From assembly GCA_011947345.1 (NCBI GenBank), contig JAAVTG010000554.1:1054001-1118000 (forward strand): 64,000 nucleotides of DNA, read 5' to 3'. Both the position numbers and the translations under genes were made by a program. Position 1 is the stretch's first letter. Each line of letters starts with the position of its first letter. The stretch is from Phytophthora quininea. Taxonomy: Eukaryota; Oomycota; Peronosporomycetes; Peronosporales; Peronosporaceae. Positions 11,667 to 21,451 of the stretch are shown here, piece after piece. The notes beneath the pieces are model-generated. The model made no database searches and had not been told where the DNA came from. It saw only the letters and a list, made by a program, of their open reading frames with translations.

Positions 11667-12076
11667 CGAAAAAGGTTAACAGATGTACGTTGCCATGTCG
11701 ATCCCCGAAAGTATTAAAACGTGCGGAGAAGCATCACTTTCGACACGTAAAAGACTTGTAGGTGCTCACCCGCCAGCAGCGTGTGTGTTATGCCTTGGAG
11801 ACGATATCTGCAATAGTCAAAACCAGTCCGGGCTCCTGTCACCACTCAATTCTGTTGAGGCAGCAGGTTCGCGAGCATTCCCGCCCTATCGAGAGGCGTC
11901 TGGAATGCACTGTCCGTCCTCTTCCGGAGGTGATGCCTGCACCGGCAGGACACCAGTCGCAGGTCGATTAGTAAAAGAGCGCGCTGCAGACCCGCTTGTC
12001 CTTCGTCACGAGAAGAAAACAATCGGCACTTTTGCTTTTCCTCGCGACCCACACAAGCTCCCGCCAATTCACCCCC
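11667..12076. other. Intergenic, 5' flank of secreted-protein gene
   Basis: Nothing convincing is encoded here. A frame continuous with the downstream gene extends upstream but lacks a signal peptide in that position, so it is treated as untranslated. Confidence 0.45.
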
Positions 12077-12679
12077 ATGGCTCCTTCGGTTGTGTCTTCT
12101 CTCTGGGCAGCTGCTATTCTTTCCGTCACTGCCTTGCTGTCAGAAGCTCACCAAGTCGTGCTGCTGCCCGCTCCGACGTACACTACGGACGACAAGGCCA
12201 CCAAGTACGCCCCTCTGGCCTTCCTGGAGGACCAGGGCTTCACCACGCAGGAAGACTTCACTGCGTGGCGGCAGGACAACGGATACGACTCGCTGCGGGC
12301 TTTCAACGACGGCGCGTCGTACACTGTCAGCGACGGCGCCGACTTCACCTGCGGCTTTACCAACATCAATGGCGACGCGCAGCCGATTCCCGACGGCAAC
12401 GCCATGCGTTCGACTGGATACACCCACGACGGTCCGTGCGAGGTCTGGCTGGACGACACCATGGTGATGCAGTACGACAACTGCCACGCTGCCATCAGCG
12501 GCAAGGACTACACCATCGACTACAGCTCGTGCACGGACACCTGCACGCTCTACTGGTTCTGGCTGGGCGTGCGCTACCTCAAGAACGAGTACTCGTGGCA
12601 GATCTACAAGGCCTGTGTGCCGCTGTCCGCCTCAGCCTCCCGCAGACTGGCCAACGAGTCGGCGATCATCGACAACTAG
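12077..12679 (+). CDS. Small secreted protein, cluster copy 1
   Basis: 200 residues. The ATG at 12077 opens a clear signal peptide (about residues 1-24). The mature protein begins H-Q-V-V-L-L-P-A-P and has six cysteines: C-G-F-T-N, G-P-C-E-V-W, N-C-H-A-A, C-T-D-T-C and the late K-A-C-V-P. The later part is aromatic-rich (Y-W-F-W-L-G-V-R-Y) and ends in a short polar tail. No enzymatic motif is recognised. Two paralogues lie downstream, the nearest convergent to this gene. Size, signal peptide, even cysteine count and cluster organisation suggest an apoplastic protein of unknown function. Confidence 0.8.
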   Translation: MAPSVVSSLWAAAILSVTALLSEAHQVVLLPAPTYTTDDKATKYAPLAFLEDQGFTTQEDFTAWRQDNGYDSLRAFNDGASYTVSDGADFTCGFTNINGDAQPIPDGNAMRSTGYTHDGPCEVWLDDTMVMQYDNCHAAISGKDYTIDYSSCTDTCTLYWFWLGVRYLKNEYSWQIYKACVPLSASASRRLANESAIIDN

Positions 12680-13029
12680 ATCGGACGAACGAGGGTCTGG
12701 TGATACCGTTTACAAGGAATGAGTCGTGCTCAAATACACTTTCATGTTTGTGTTGTCCAATTTGTTGCAGCGCAGTTAAAGTATCCGCTACGTCGGACTG
12801 TCAGTCGTGAAGCTGAGCGACAAGCTCCTGTACTATGTCGATGCGGACAACCATATGCACAAACATCATCGAACATGCCTTGAGCTCCTCAACCTTCAAC
12901 AAACCAGCTACACAGATCAGACAGCAAAAACGACGCTTATTGTTGCTTTGGTGGAGACGCTGTCTCGGGTACTCACGCGCCTACGGAGTGAGTGGTTCAG
13001 CTCATCTGTTCCCAACCGAGCTGCATTTC
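12680..13029. other. Convergent intergenic region
   Basis: Lies between the stops of two convergently transcribed paralogues. No additional gene is supported. Confidence 0.5.
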
Positions 13030-13644
13030 TTACAAGTCAATCACTGCCGACTCGTTGGAGGCTCCCTCCAGTCTACGAGCTGACGCCGACAGCGGCACAC
13101 AGGCCTTGTACACCTGCCACGAGTACTCGTTCTTGAGGTAGCGCACACCCAGCCAGTACCAGCGGAGGGTGCAGGTGCCCGTGCACGAGCTGTAGTCGAT
13201 GGTGTAGTCCTTGCCGCTGATGGCAGCGTGGCAGTTGTCGTTCGCGAGTACGCGGGTCAAGTCGAGCCAAACCTCGCACGGGCCATCGTGGGTGTATCCA
13301 GTCGAACGCATGGCGTTGCCGTCGGGAATCGGCTGCACGGTTCCAGCGGCGTTGGTGAAGCCGCAGTGGTAGTCGGCCCCGTCGGTCACGGTGTACTTGG
13401 CGCTGTCCATGAAAGCCCGCAGTGTTTTGTAGCCGTTGTTGCGGCGCCAGCCGTTGAAGTCCTCGACGGTCTCGAATCCCTGGTTCTCCAGGAAGGCCAG
13501 CGGGGCGTACTTGGTGGCCTTGTCGTCGGTGATGTAGGTCGGGGCGGGCAGCAGAACGACCTGGTGGGCGTTGGCCGTGGGTGCCAATACAGCTGCAGTG
13601 GAGAGCAGAGTAGCAACGGACAGCGAAGCGAGCGACAGAGCCAT
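13030..13644 (-). CDS. Small secreted protein, cluster copy 2
   Basis: 204 residues from the ATG at 13644, with a signal peptide over about residues 1-27. The mature part is a close paralogue of the protein at 12077-12679: the same H-Q-V-V-L-L-P-A-P start, the same G-Y-T-H-D-G-P-C-E-V-W-L-D core and matching cysteine positions. It differs mostly in charged surface positions and in a slightly longer C-terminal tail. The head-to-head 3' ends imply inverted duplication. Function unknown. Confidence 0.8.
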   Translation of the reverse strand: MALSLASLSVATLLSTAAVLAPTANAHQVVLLPAPTYITDDKATKYAPLAFLENQGFETVEDFNGWRRNNGYKTLRAFMDSAKYTVTDGADYHCGFTNAAGTVQPIPDGNAMRSTGYTHDGPCEVWLDLTRVLANDNCHAAISGKDYTIDYSSCTGTCTLRWYWLGVRYLKNEYSWQVYKACVPLSASARRLEGASNESAVIDL

Positions 13645-14398
13645 TTGCAGATGTCGGTGGAGGAGGTGGCTGCGACTTGGCAGATTGGGGAGTGAGCGCG
13701 TGCAATAATACCGACCGTTCTTGCCGTCCGTCAGGTCAACCGCAGCGTTAACGGCAGCAGGCAGTGCCTCTCTGGTCGACGGCGGGTTTCTTGCCGAGAG
13801 CACACCGAAGGTGACCGCCAGCTGGGGACGAAGCGAACACAGAGTCTAAACATCCTGGTAATCGGGAAGAGCGGTGTCCGACTTGGCGACGCAGTCACCC
13901 AGCACCTCTACGCGGTTGCAGTAGTCGCTTGACCGTCGAGATGCGATCAGCTCGCACTGCAAGCGCTTCTGCATTGCCTGGTGGTCCGGTAGGGGAGGCC
14001 CCAGCTACCAGAAGTTACCAACAAAAGCTTCGCCGCTGACTGGACTCGAACGAGCGACTTGCCTTCAACACCGTCAAGAAAAGAAATACCTTGTATCTAC
14101 ACAGCTCTCATTCCAATGTACGTGGCTGGCACCGATATGTTCTTCTTGGACAGAAAAATATTTGTATTCTACTCCCACAACACGGTTTTCCTCGTTCATT
14201 GCTTCCAGTGGAGCTGCTGCTGTATCCAGCGCCTCGACATGAATCCTGCAGACGAAAAGCCCACTTACCACTCACGTGAACAGTGATCACCGAAACCCAC
14301 TCTCGATCACCTAGCTGCCGTGGTTGCGGTGCAACTTGTTGACGATTGGGCTCTTTTGTTGCCTTGATGCTTCCCACGAACGACCTTCTTATCGCCTT
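13645..14398. other. Intergenic, no gene seen
   Basis: Between cluster copies 2 and 3. Short frames of 60-90 codons occur on both strands, with no domain or signal peptide. No repeat recognised. Confidence 0.45.
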
Positions 14399-14985
14399 CT
14401 ACGCCGTCGCTGTCTTGCTGAGCCCGACGCAGTTCTTGTAGACCTGCCACGAGTAGCCCGTCTCGGTGAACTTGACGCCCAGCCAGTACCACCAGAGCAT
14501 GCACTGGTCTCCGCACGAGCTGTAGTCGATGCTGTGCTGGCCGTGCGGGAACTCGGTGTGGCAGTTGCGGCCCGCCGCCACCTTCCTGTCGTCCAGCCAG
14601 ACCTCGCAGGGCCCGTCCAGCGTGTAGCCTGACGTCCGGAAGGAGCTGTTGGTCGGGATGGGCTGCTTCTCCGTCTTGGGGCTCGTCAGGCCGCAGTCGA
14701 ACAGCGCCTCCTCCGTCACCTTGTACAGCGACTCGTCGTCCAGCATGGCGCGCAGCGACTTGTAACCGTGCGCCTTCATCCAGCTCTGCGCCTCGATGCT
14801 CGTGTTAACGCCCTGCTCCTGCAGATACGCCAGGGCCATGCCCTGGAAGTCCAGGCCGTCCACGATGAAGGGCGGCGGCTGCAGGATGACTTGGCCCTCC
14901 CCAGACCCGCGTTGGCGGAAGCCAGGAGCGGCAGCAGACTCAACAGCAGCACGAGAGAAGGCGCAGCAGCGAGGCTTCGCTTCAT
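14399..14985 (-). CDS. Small secreted protein, divergent cluster copy 3, one frame break
   Basis: Starts at the ATG at 14985 with a strong signal peptide (M-K-R-S-L-A-A-A-P then leucines, about 26 residues). The remainder aligns in order with the other two copies: G-Y-T-L-D-G-P-C-E-V-W-L-D-D, I-D-Y-S-S-C, Y-W-L-G-V-K and S-W-Q-V-Y-K-N-C. Sequence identity is clearly lower than between copies 1 and 2. Signal peptide and mature domain are in different frames; the switch is at the four-base run 14899-14902, where one added base gives 196 codons. I read this as a functional gene with a sequence error, though a young pseudogene is not excluded. Confidence 0.7.
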
Positions 14986-15191
14986 GCTTGCCTAAAGACT
15001 GTTACGGTACAATGGCCCGGAAGAGACTGCCGCAGCGACTGCCAGCTGTCGACTCAAGAATGGGCCTCGATTTGGGGATCTCGATGTGGGATTAGCCTCG
15101 TCGCTACTGCTGTTCCTACACGTTGTTTGATCCGTCTCGAAGCAATATGCAAACACGAGGAAGCTCGGACTCGTGACTCGGGAGCTGTCTT

Positions 15192-15258
15192 GCGCCGATT
15201 CTCAGCTCCATTTCCCTTCCCGCTAAGGATTTCCGGAAAGAGCGTCATTTCTCCGCGC
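15192..15258 (-). promoter_or_regulatory. Candidate SECIS element in the reductase 3' UTR
   Basis: About 220 nt downstream of the UGA/Sec codon of the reductase on the same strand. Read on the minus strand it shows a lower stem (GCGCGGA with TCGGCGC, one mismatch), a 5' ATGA facing a 3' TGAG that could form the tandem G-A core, an upper stem (GCTC-TTTCC with GGAAA-TG-GAGC), and an apical loop starting GGAAA that supplies unpaired adenines. These are the expected SECIS parts, but I folded them by eye and the upper helix has a bulge. Confidence 0.4.
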
Positions 15259-15474
15259 TAATCTCCCTGCACGCTGGTCTTGCTGTCCTTGAACGCAGCA
15301 GTAAACCAACTACACCACCGTCGAGGTGGTATAACAGTTTCACACTGCTCAGTAGACAACGCAAACCAACCTGGTCTCCATCTTCACTCCTCCCCTCCTT
15401 CCCGTCCTACGAGTGCGCCGCGAAACACTCTGAAGGTTGCGTCCGCGCCTAGCACCTACTGGGAAAAGGGGAAA

Positions 15475-17477
15475 TTAACCTCAGCAGCCTCCGCCAGTGG
15501 TCGAGCCACCGCTGCTTTTGGTCACTTCCAGCGTCGTGAACGACTCGGCCGTCGTCGGGTGGATGCCCACCGTGTCCACCATCTGCGCGTACGTAAAGCC
15601 CAGCTTCATGGCCAGCCCCATCGCCTGCGTCACCTCGCCTGCGTTCGGACCCAGGTAGTGGAAGCCCACCACAAACTTGTCACGAGTCGTATCGCAAATG
15701 ACCTTCACATAGCACGCCTCCGCTTGTTTGCGGGTCTCGTCCGACAGCGACCACTCCAGAGGAACGAAATTGGTGTGGTAAACCTCGATGTTGTCCTCGC
15801 CAAAGCGCTCGATGCTCGCCTCCTCCGACAGTCCACAGCACCCGTACTCGATCGGCGTGAAGACAGCCGTGCACACCTTGTCGTAGTCCATCTGCACCGT
15901 CGAGTTGTTGTACAGGCGCCGCGACAGCAGACGTCCAGCTTGGATTGCAACAGGCGTGAGCTCCGGCGCGTCAATCACATCTCCGATGGCGTAAATATTG
16001 GGCGTCGAAGTCTGTTCGTTTTTCACCCAGATGCGACCCGTCTTCTCGTTCAGCTTGACGCCGACCTTGTCCAGGCCAAGCCTAGACACGTCTGGGTCGC
16101 GGCCAGTGGCGTTCAACACCGTGTCGAATACTTCCTCGCAGCTTTTGCCGTCCTCGTCCACCCACTTGACGAGCAGCTGGTCGTTCTTGAGCTTCGTGAT
16201 CGATTGTGGGACCGTCTTGCGAATGAACTCGATCGCCGACTGCATTTCCATATAGTCACCTATCTTATTCGCCATGTCTTGGTCAAAGCCACGCAGCAGA
16301 ATGGAGCGCACCATCACCTTGACGTCATAGCCCATGCCCTTGAGGAATCCTGCGCATTCGAGCGCCACATACGATGCGCCTACCACGAGGGTCTTCCCAG
16401 GCTCTTTCTTCTTCATCCAGAAGATATCGTCACTCGAAATGGCGTGCTCTCCACCGGGGCATGTTAGTTCCCTGGGGCGACCACCCACAGCAATCACCAC
16501 GTCTCGAGTGGTGATCTGCTTGGTGCCTTTGCGCGGGTGCCATAGCTCGATTGTGTGCGGGTCGATGAACGTCCCCAAGAAGTTCTCGTACTTGACATAC
16601 TTGCTGCGCAACTCGACCTTGTACTTGAAGTTGATGCTCTTGATGTACGCGCCCGAGTTCGACACGAGCTGCTTCCAGTTGAAAGTGGGCGACTTGCCTT
16701 CAGCAAAGTTCCAGCCAAAGTTTGCGCTGTCGTGGTGCATCACTTCGCCTATCAGCGAGCTCTGGTGCATTAATTTCTTGGGGATGCAGCCCACATTGAC
16801 ACACGTGCCACCGAGGCCCCATGACGTGCCCTGTGGTGACGGTTTGACGTAGTCCAGCACGCAGACCTTCTGTCCGAACGAGGCCGCCTCCTTGGAACAG
16901 GCCAGGCCTCCAGAGCCGCCTCCAATCACCACCAGGTCGTAGTCATAGCTAACTTCCTCCTGCGGCAGCGTCGCAGCAGCAGCCTCCGACCTCGCAGCGT
17001 CTTCCACTTCCATCGGAGTTGCTGTTTCTATCATCTTCTGCACTTCTGGAGCACCATGTGGCTTCCCACCGCCACCCCAGAGCGAAAGTACGCCAGTAGG
17101 TCGTCACAGCCCCCAATGAACCTGGTAGGACTGCTGCTCCAGACAAAGGGCGACGTTACGTGCGTCACCGCCTTCGAGTCTCCTCCAAACTGCGCAGCGA
17201 GGTCTTCCTTGGTCTCTGCCAGCCACTTCTTATAGTCCTCGCGGTCCTCAAACGGGTGCGTCTGGAACGCGACGCTCTCTGGGTATAGCAGCTGCATGGC
17301 GGCGGCCACCTCGCCAGCCTTGACGAAAGATGGACATGTCCGCCACCCGGCGATGTGGAAAGTCGTGGGGGGACTCAGCCGCTAGAGTAGCAGCCAGGCT
17401 GGAGGAGACACAAAGCAAGGTTTAGAGAGGGATTGAGAACGCACAGAGAGCAGGACGCACTCGACTCCAGACGCCAT
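15475..17477 (-). CDS. Selenocysteine thioredoxin reductase with N-terminal glutaredoxin-like domain
   Basis: Exon 1 is 17461-17477 (17 nt) and exon 2 is 15475-17398, separated by a 62-nt GT-AG intron. Residues about 20-120 form a glutaredoxin-like domain with a single-cysteine T-C-P-S-F site and F-I-G-G-C-D-D. The pyridine-nucleotide disulfide oxidoreductase part follows: G-G-G-S-G-G, redox disulfide C-V-N-V-G-C, A-I-G-D-V, and the His-containing H-P-T-T-A-E motif. The last codons are Gly-Gly-Cys, then TGA (15481-15483), then Gly and TAA (15475-15477). With TGA as selenocysteine the tail is the classic Gly-Cys-Sec-Gly. The frame shifts once at the C6 run near 17365-17370 (one base too many) and once near 17045-17055 (one too few), for a total of 647 codons. 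This architecture matches thioredoxin-glutathione reductases, which use NADPH to reduce thioredoxin and glutathione. It lies between secreted-protein and NLP genes. Confidence 0.85.
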
Positions 17478-17552
17478 CTTTCGTCGTTTCTTGGACTGTT
17501 GCCATCAATGTTCTGTCATTTGCACTACTATGCAGAATATGTTGCCTTGGCG

Positions 17553-18297
17553 CTAGAATGGCCACGCTTTCTTGAGCTTCTTGGCGAACACATCGTCCTT
17601 GAGAGGCATTTCCACACCTCCCAAGTTCCACAACGTCCTATCCCAGTCTGTGTTGTTGAGCGCACTTCGAGCCACCTCTGGAAGCTGCTCCCAAGTGATG
17701 AGGTCCTGCGTCTCGCCCGCATGCTTTGTGTACCGGAGCGCGGTGTTGCCGAGACCGATGTTGTAGTAGTAGTCGAGCTTCACGCTGGATCCATTCAGGT
17801 ATTTTTCCTTGGGGGTGAGCTCTTACTGTAGCCGAGCGATGCAGACATGGATATCCCTAGGATGGAGGCGTCTTCTTGAGCAGGGTCATCGATCCAGACG
17901 ATGGCGAACTCCCAGTTGTGGCGGTGGCCAATGCCGGCGCCTCCAGTGGCTTCGCGGCCTTTCGGGAAGTACCAGGCGTACATGATCGCCCAGACGCTAT
18001 TGTACTGGGCAGATCGAGCGTATACTTGCGAGCCCAGCTCCGAACCTTCGCACCCGCTGCTTTGCCCGATGATGGTCCACTTGAGTCCGGCGCTGATCGA
18101 TCCGTCCTCTTGGACGGCTGGGTACAGGTGGCACCCGTTTGATATTTTCAACTGGGGCTTAAACTTGATCGCTGCCTTGTCCGAGTCCGTCACAGGATCA
18201 AGTTGGGGAAATGGCTGGACTTCGTCGGGGAGATTGAGTTTACTTGAACCATAGCACATGAAGCGAGTACCGTGATGAAAAGCGCACTGAAGTTCAT
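17553..18297 (-). CDS. Necrosis-inducing NPP1-like protein (NLP), frame broken twice
   Basis: An NLP-family secreted protein. Microbial NLPs of this type act on plant plasma membranes and trigger necrosis in dicots. A signal peptide starts at the ATG at 18297. The conserved domain carries the central heptapeptide G-H-R-H-N-W-E intact and the type 1 cysteine pair. Two frame changes are seen: one at the four-base run 18227-18230 just after the signal peptide, and one near 17803-17815 (adjacent T and G runs) before the C-terminal quarter. Each looks like one missing base. As printed the gene would give a truncated product. Given similar breaks in housekeeping genes here, sequence error is at least as likely as true decay. 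It is a tandem neighbour and close paralogue of the intact NLP at 18568-19329. Confidence 0.75.
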
Positions 18298-18567
18298 CGT
18301 CAATTCGAGTGGCACCGCAACAAAGAGCGAGGTAAAAGAAGTACACCGAGCAATGCAGAGAATTCTGAAGTGAGCAGATGATTCCACAAGAGTGGGCATG
18401 AGAGCCGACCAGAGTGCTGCAAAGCGCCCTCAAGGAAATCTGGGCGGCGGACTCCAGCTGGTATCTTGATACGTGTACTATATGTAGTCGATATGTAGTT
18501 ATTAGATTTCCGTGCTGATCAAATCGGTAGTAGGTGAACTTACTCAATTAACTCGCATCGCCGCCAT

Positions 18568-19329
18568 CTAAAACGACCAAGCTTTGTTGAGCTTCTTCAT
18601 AAACACCGCGTCTTTCAGAGGCATCTCCACGTTGGCCACACCGAACAGGGTTTTGTCCCAATCTGTACTGTTGAGTGCTTTCCGTGCCAGGTCCGATAAC
18701 TGGTCCCACTGGATGAGGTCTTGGAACTCGCCGGCGTCTTCGGTTGACCTCAGCGCTGTGTTGCCCAGGAGGAGGTTGTAGTAGTAGTCGAGTTTCACAC
18801 TCGACCCGTTCACAAACTTAGCGTTCGGCGGATTCTGGCTCGAATAGCCGAGACTCGCCGACATCGATACGCCCAGGATCGTGGCGTTTTCAGCAGCAGG
18901 ATTGCTGATCCAAACGATGGCGTACTCCCAGTTGTGACGGTGACCAAAAAGCCGAGAAAGTAGCGGGAATGGGGCTGCTGCACGGCCCTTTGGGAAGTAC
19001 CAGGCGTACATGATGGCCCAGATGTCATTGACCCACGTGGAGCGCGAGTAGACCTGAGAGCCGAGCGACGAGCCCTTGCATTGTCCATCCTGCGGGCCAC
19101 TCCACGCGAGACCGCCGCTAACTGCGCCGTCCGCTTGGACAGCAGGGTACGGGTGGCAACCGTCGGAGATTTTGAGCTGAGGCTTGAACGCGACGGCGGC
19201 TTTTTCCGAGACCGTCACAGGCTTCGGTTGCTTGAATGGGCGCACGTGGTTGTGGTTGATGATGTTGCTCTGGGCGTGCACCGCGGAGAGCAAGACGAAG
19301 ACGGCCAGGAAGAAGCCGTCGACGTTCAT
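18568..19329 (-). CDS. Necrosis-inducing NPP1-like protein (NLP), intact
   Basis: 253 residues, single exon, ATG at 19329. The signal peptide covers about residues 1-19, ending V-H-A. The NPP1 domain fills the rest, with two mature cysteines in type 1 positions, the G-H-R-H-N-W-E heptapeptide, and the conserved [10 protein letters not shown] before it. Relative to its neighbour it has a short insertion just before the heptapeptide. Type 1 NLPs bind plant sphingolipids and permeabilise dicot membranes, although many Phytophthora NLPs are non-toxic, so activity cannot be read from sequence alone. Tandem with the NLP at 17553-18297 in the same orientation, which implies local duplication. Confidence 0.9.
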   Translation of the reverse strand: MNVDGFFLAVFVLLSAVHAQSNIINHNHVRPFKQPKPVTVSEKAAVAFKPQLKISDGCHPYPAVQADGAVSGGLAWSGPQDGQCKGSSLGSQVYSRSTWVNDIWAIMYAWYFPKGRAAAPFPLLSRLFGHRHNWEYAIVWISNPAAENATILGVSMSASLGYSSQNPPNAKFVNGSSVKLDYYYNLLLGNTALRSTEDAGEFQDLIQWDQLSDLARKALNSTDWDKTLFGVANVEMPLKDAVFMKKLNKAWSF

Positions 19330-19571
19330 TTCAACCGTTCTTGACGGTTCTTAGCAACTAAGCAGTGTGAACGCGATTTGTCGCTGGGCCACTTCGCACT
19401 GCACTGCGACTTGGTCCCGCCTTGATGGTGCGAACGAAGGATCAAACCGAGATCGGCAACAACACCATCCGGTTTCAGAGACCTGCTTGCACCGACAGCA
19501 AAAACATAATTCCTGCCAAACGGCTTATTAGCCAACATTTTCTTTTACCTTTTTTCCACCGCACATCAGCA

Positions 19572-20109
19572 ATGGCAATGGCCGAAGCTGTGCGTCCGAT
19601 GTACAAGAAGCTGCTGCGCCTGGCGCAGTCGCTGCCCGAGCCCAAGCGCCAACAGTCGCTCGCCCAGATCCGCCACGAGTTCCGAAACCACGGAGACCTA
19701 TCGGACCCAAAGGAGTGCGGCCTCAGCTTCTGCAGACGTAGTGTACTTTATTTGATCCTCAACCAACCGTTGTGTTCTCCCTGCAGAGTCTCCAAGCTGC
19801 TGCAGCGCGCGCAGTCGTCACTGAGCTATCTTAAGATCGTCACCCCTCGCGCCGAGTCCCGTACGACGGCGGAAGAGTTATTTCATATCGCATTATTTAC
19901 TAACTACAATAATTCTAGAAACGGGCGTGCAGAAATTCATCTACCGCGACGGGAAGCGCGTCAACGCCGCAGAGCTCGAAGGCCAAGGCGAAGAGAACGC
20001 TCGCTGGAAGACGCAGGACATGGAGGCAGGACTCAAGCGCCACCATCAGCTGATGAGACGCCAGTACTTTATGGACCGCAAGAGCGGGCCCCCGCGTCCA
20101 ATTTTTTAA
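19572..20109 (+). CDS. LYR-motif (complex I LYR family-like) small protein
   Basis: Exons 19572-19737, 19789-19860 and 19919-20109; introns of 51 and 58 nt with GT-AG ends; total 143 codons. The N-terminus has Y-K-K-L-L-R-L-A-Q-S-L and a following basic helix with R-H-E-F-R-N, the LYR-type pattern of small mitochondrial assembly factors that bind acyl carrier protein. The C-terminal third is basic and ends P-P-R-P-I-F. The second-intron acceptor choice is the least certain point. The partner enzyme (respiratory complex or Fe-S assembly) cannot be told from sequence. Confidence 0.65.
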
Positions 20110-20204
20110 ACCGACGAGGCAGCAGATTTTCGGCTTGCAATGGGAAACCTGTGGGGTATATTGCTGAAAGGAAAGGTGTGTGTTGTTTGGCTGGTTGCAA
20201 CTCT

Positions 20205-21235
20205 CTAGAAAAGTCGCGGGCCGGCAGCCAGGACGGACGACGCCTGTTTGGTCTGCTTCTCGACGCGCAGTGACGTTGGACAGTTTGTTCTCGATTCGAG
20301 GCGATCTGCTGCGTGCTGCGTCCAGCCTCGCCGTTCAGCAGTTCGGCTTGCACTTCGAGCTCTCCCAGAGCTTGGGCCAAGCGCTCAAGTCGCTACCACC
20401 CGACTCACTGGAGCTCTCGAAACTGGGTGGAAGATTGGCCGATTGGTGCGAGCGCTGTGACGATGACTCCTTTGAACTGCTGTGAGACTTCGGGCGCGTG
20501 TCGTCCGAAAAGAGGTGCAAGGTCGGACTCTTGAGACGGCGGAGCAACTTGTCACCAAAGTCGAGATCGCGGTCGATGGCGTGCAGATCCTGCTCAACAG
20601 AGTCGAGTTTCTCGCCTTGGATGACGATTTCGTTGCAAGCCTCCCGACCGACCTGTTTGGCGGCTTCCAGCTCGCGCAACGCGTCGGACAGCAGCTCCTC
20701 CTTGTTTTTGCCAGCGTTTGCATTTGCCTCTGCGGCGGCACCAGTGGCTGCGGCGTCAGGGAAAGACTGAAGCCAAAGATATTTTTCTTGGCCGGGTTCA
20801 CACTCTGGTCGATGGCTTGGCGGTGAGCTGGCGCTTGGCACTGAGCGCGTTGCGTGCAACTTCGAGCCATTTGTTGCGGTCGGCAAGCGTCTCCACAAAC
20901 ACGTCCAGCTCAACGAAGCCCTTTTTCGGTGCGTGGCCGACCATCATGAAGCCAAAGGGTTTGCCAGCAGCGCCCATAACGCCGACAGTATATTCGTGCG
21001 GCTCGATGCTGGATAAGTAAAAGCTTCCTTTGGGCATTGACGCCAACTCGCCCGCCGGTGGGTGGCATGCCGCACGGCTTTCATAGTACGAAACCTGCAG
21101 AGTCGCTCCATCCAGCACAAGGAATCGAACGCGCCAGGACTTGCGGAAATGACCACGCTTAGTGACGTATCCTTCACATGATGTGGGGCGGGTCTTCTCG
21201 TCATCTTCAGCTTCAGGTACCCGTAAAACGTTCAT
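20205..21235 (-). CDS. PH domain plus SNAP-25-like Qbc-SNARE, four frame breaks
   Basis: Residues about 10-135 are a PH domain: G-Y-V-T-K-R-G-H-F-R-K-S-W start, R-F-L-V-L-D, and the C-terminal helix with W-L-E-V-A-R-N-A-L. A Qb-type SNARE helix follows (A-L-R-E-L-E, then the zero-layer Gln in I-Q-G-E-K-L, then D-L-D-F-G-D-K-L-L), a Ser-rich linker, and a second, Qc-type helix (L-G-E-L-E-V-Q-A-E-L-L-N-G-E) ending near K-Q-A-S-S-V-L. There is no transmembrane segment. Four apparent one-base losses lie near 20795-20800, 20760, 20380 and 20255; counting them gives 345 codons. SNAP-25 family proteins supply two helices to fusion complexes. The PH domain could provide the membrane attachment that palmitoylation gives in animals; that is inference. 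Convergent with the LYR gene, 95 bp apart. Confidence 0.7.
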
Positions 21236-21451
21236 CTGGAGGTGGCAGGTCAACAGCGGACAGCAACGTCTGCACACGCAGCAAGAAAAGTTGGAGTGGT
21301 GGACTCATCCAAGCTTGCATGTATGTGTGCCTCCTATTAATACGGTGCTGATCATCAGGGAGGAAGGACGGTTGGACGTATAATTGGACCAGTACAGGAG
21401 GGGCTTTTCCATCAAAAAGACCCCCAGGAACAGGACCACGGCGCTCGTTAA

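Noticed and set aside
15280..16467. A 395-codon plus-strand open frame
   Set aside because: It is antisense to the reductase, which has unambiguous motifs on the minus strand; the residues are Arg/His/Leu-rich, as expected of a shadow frame.
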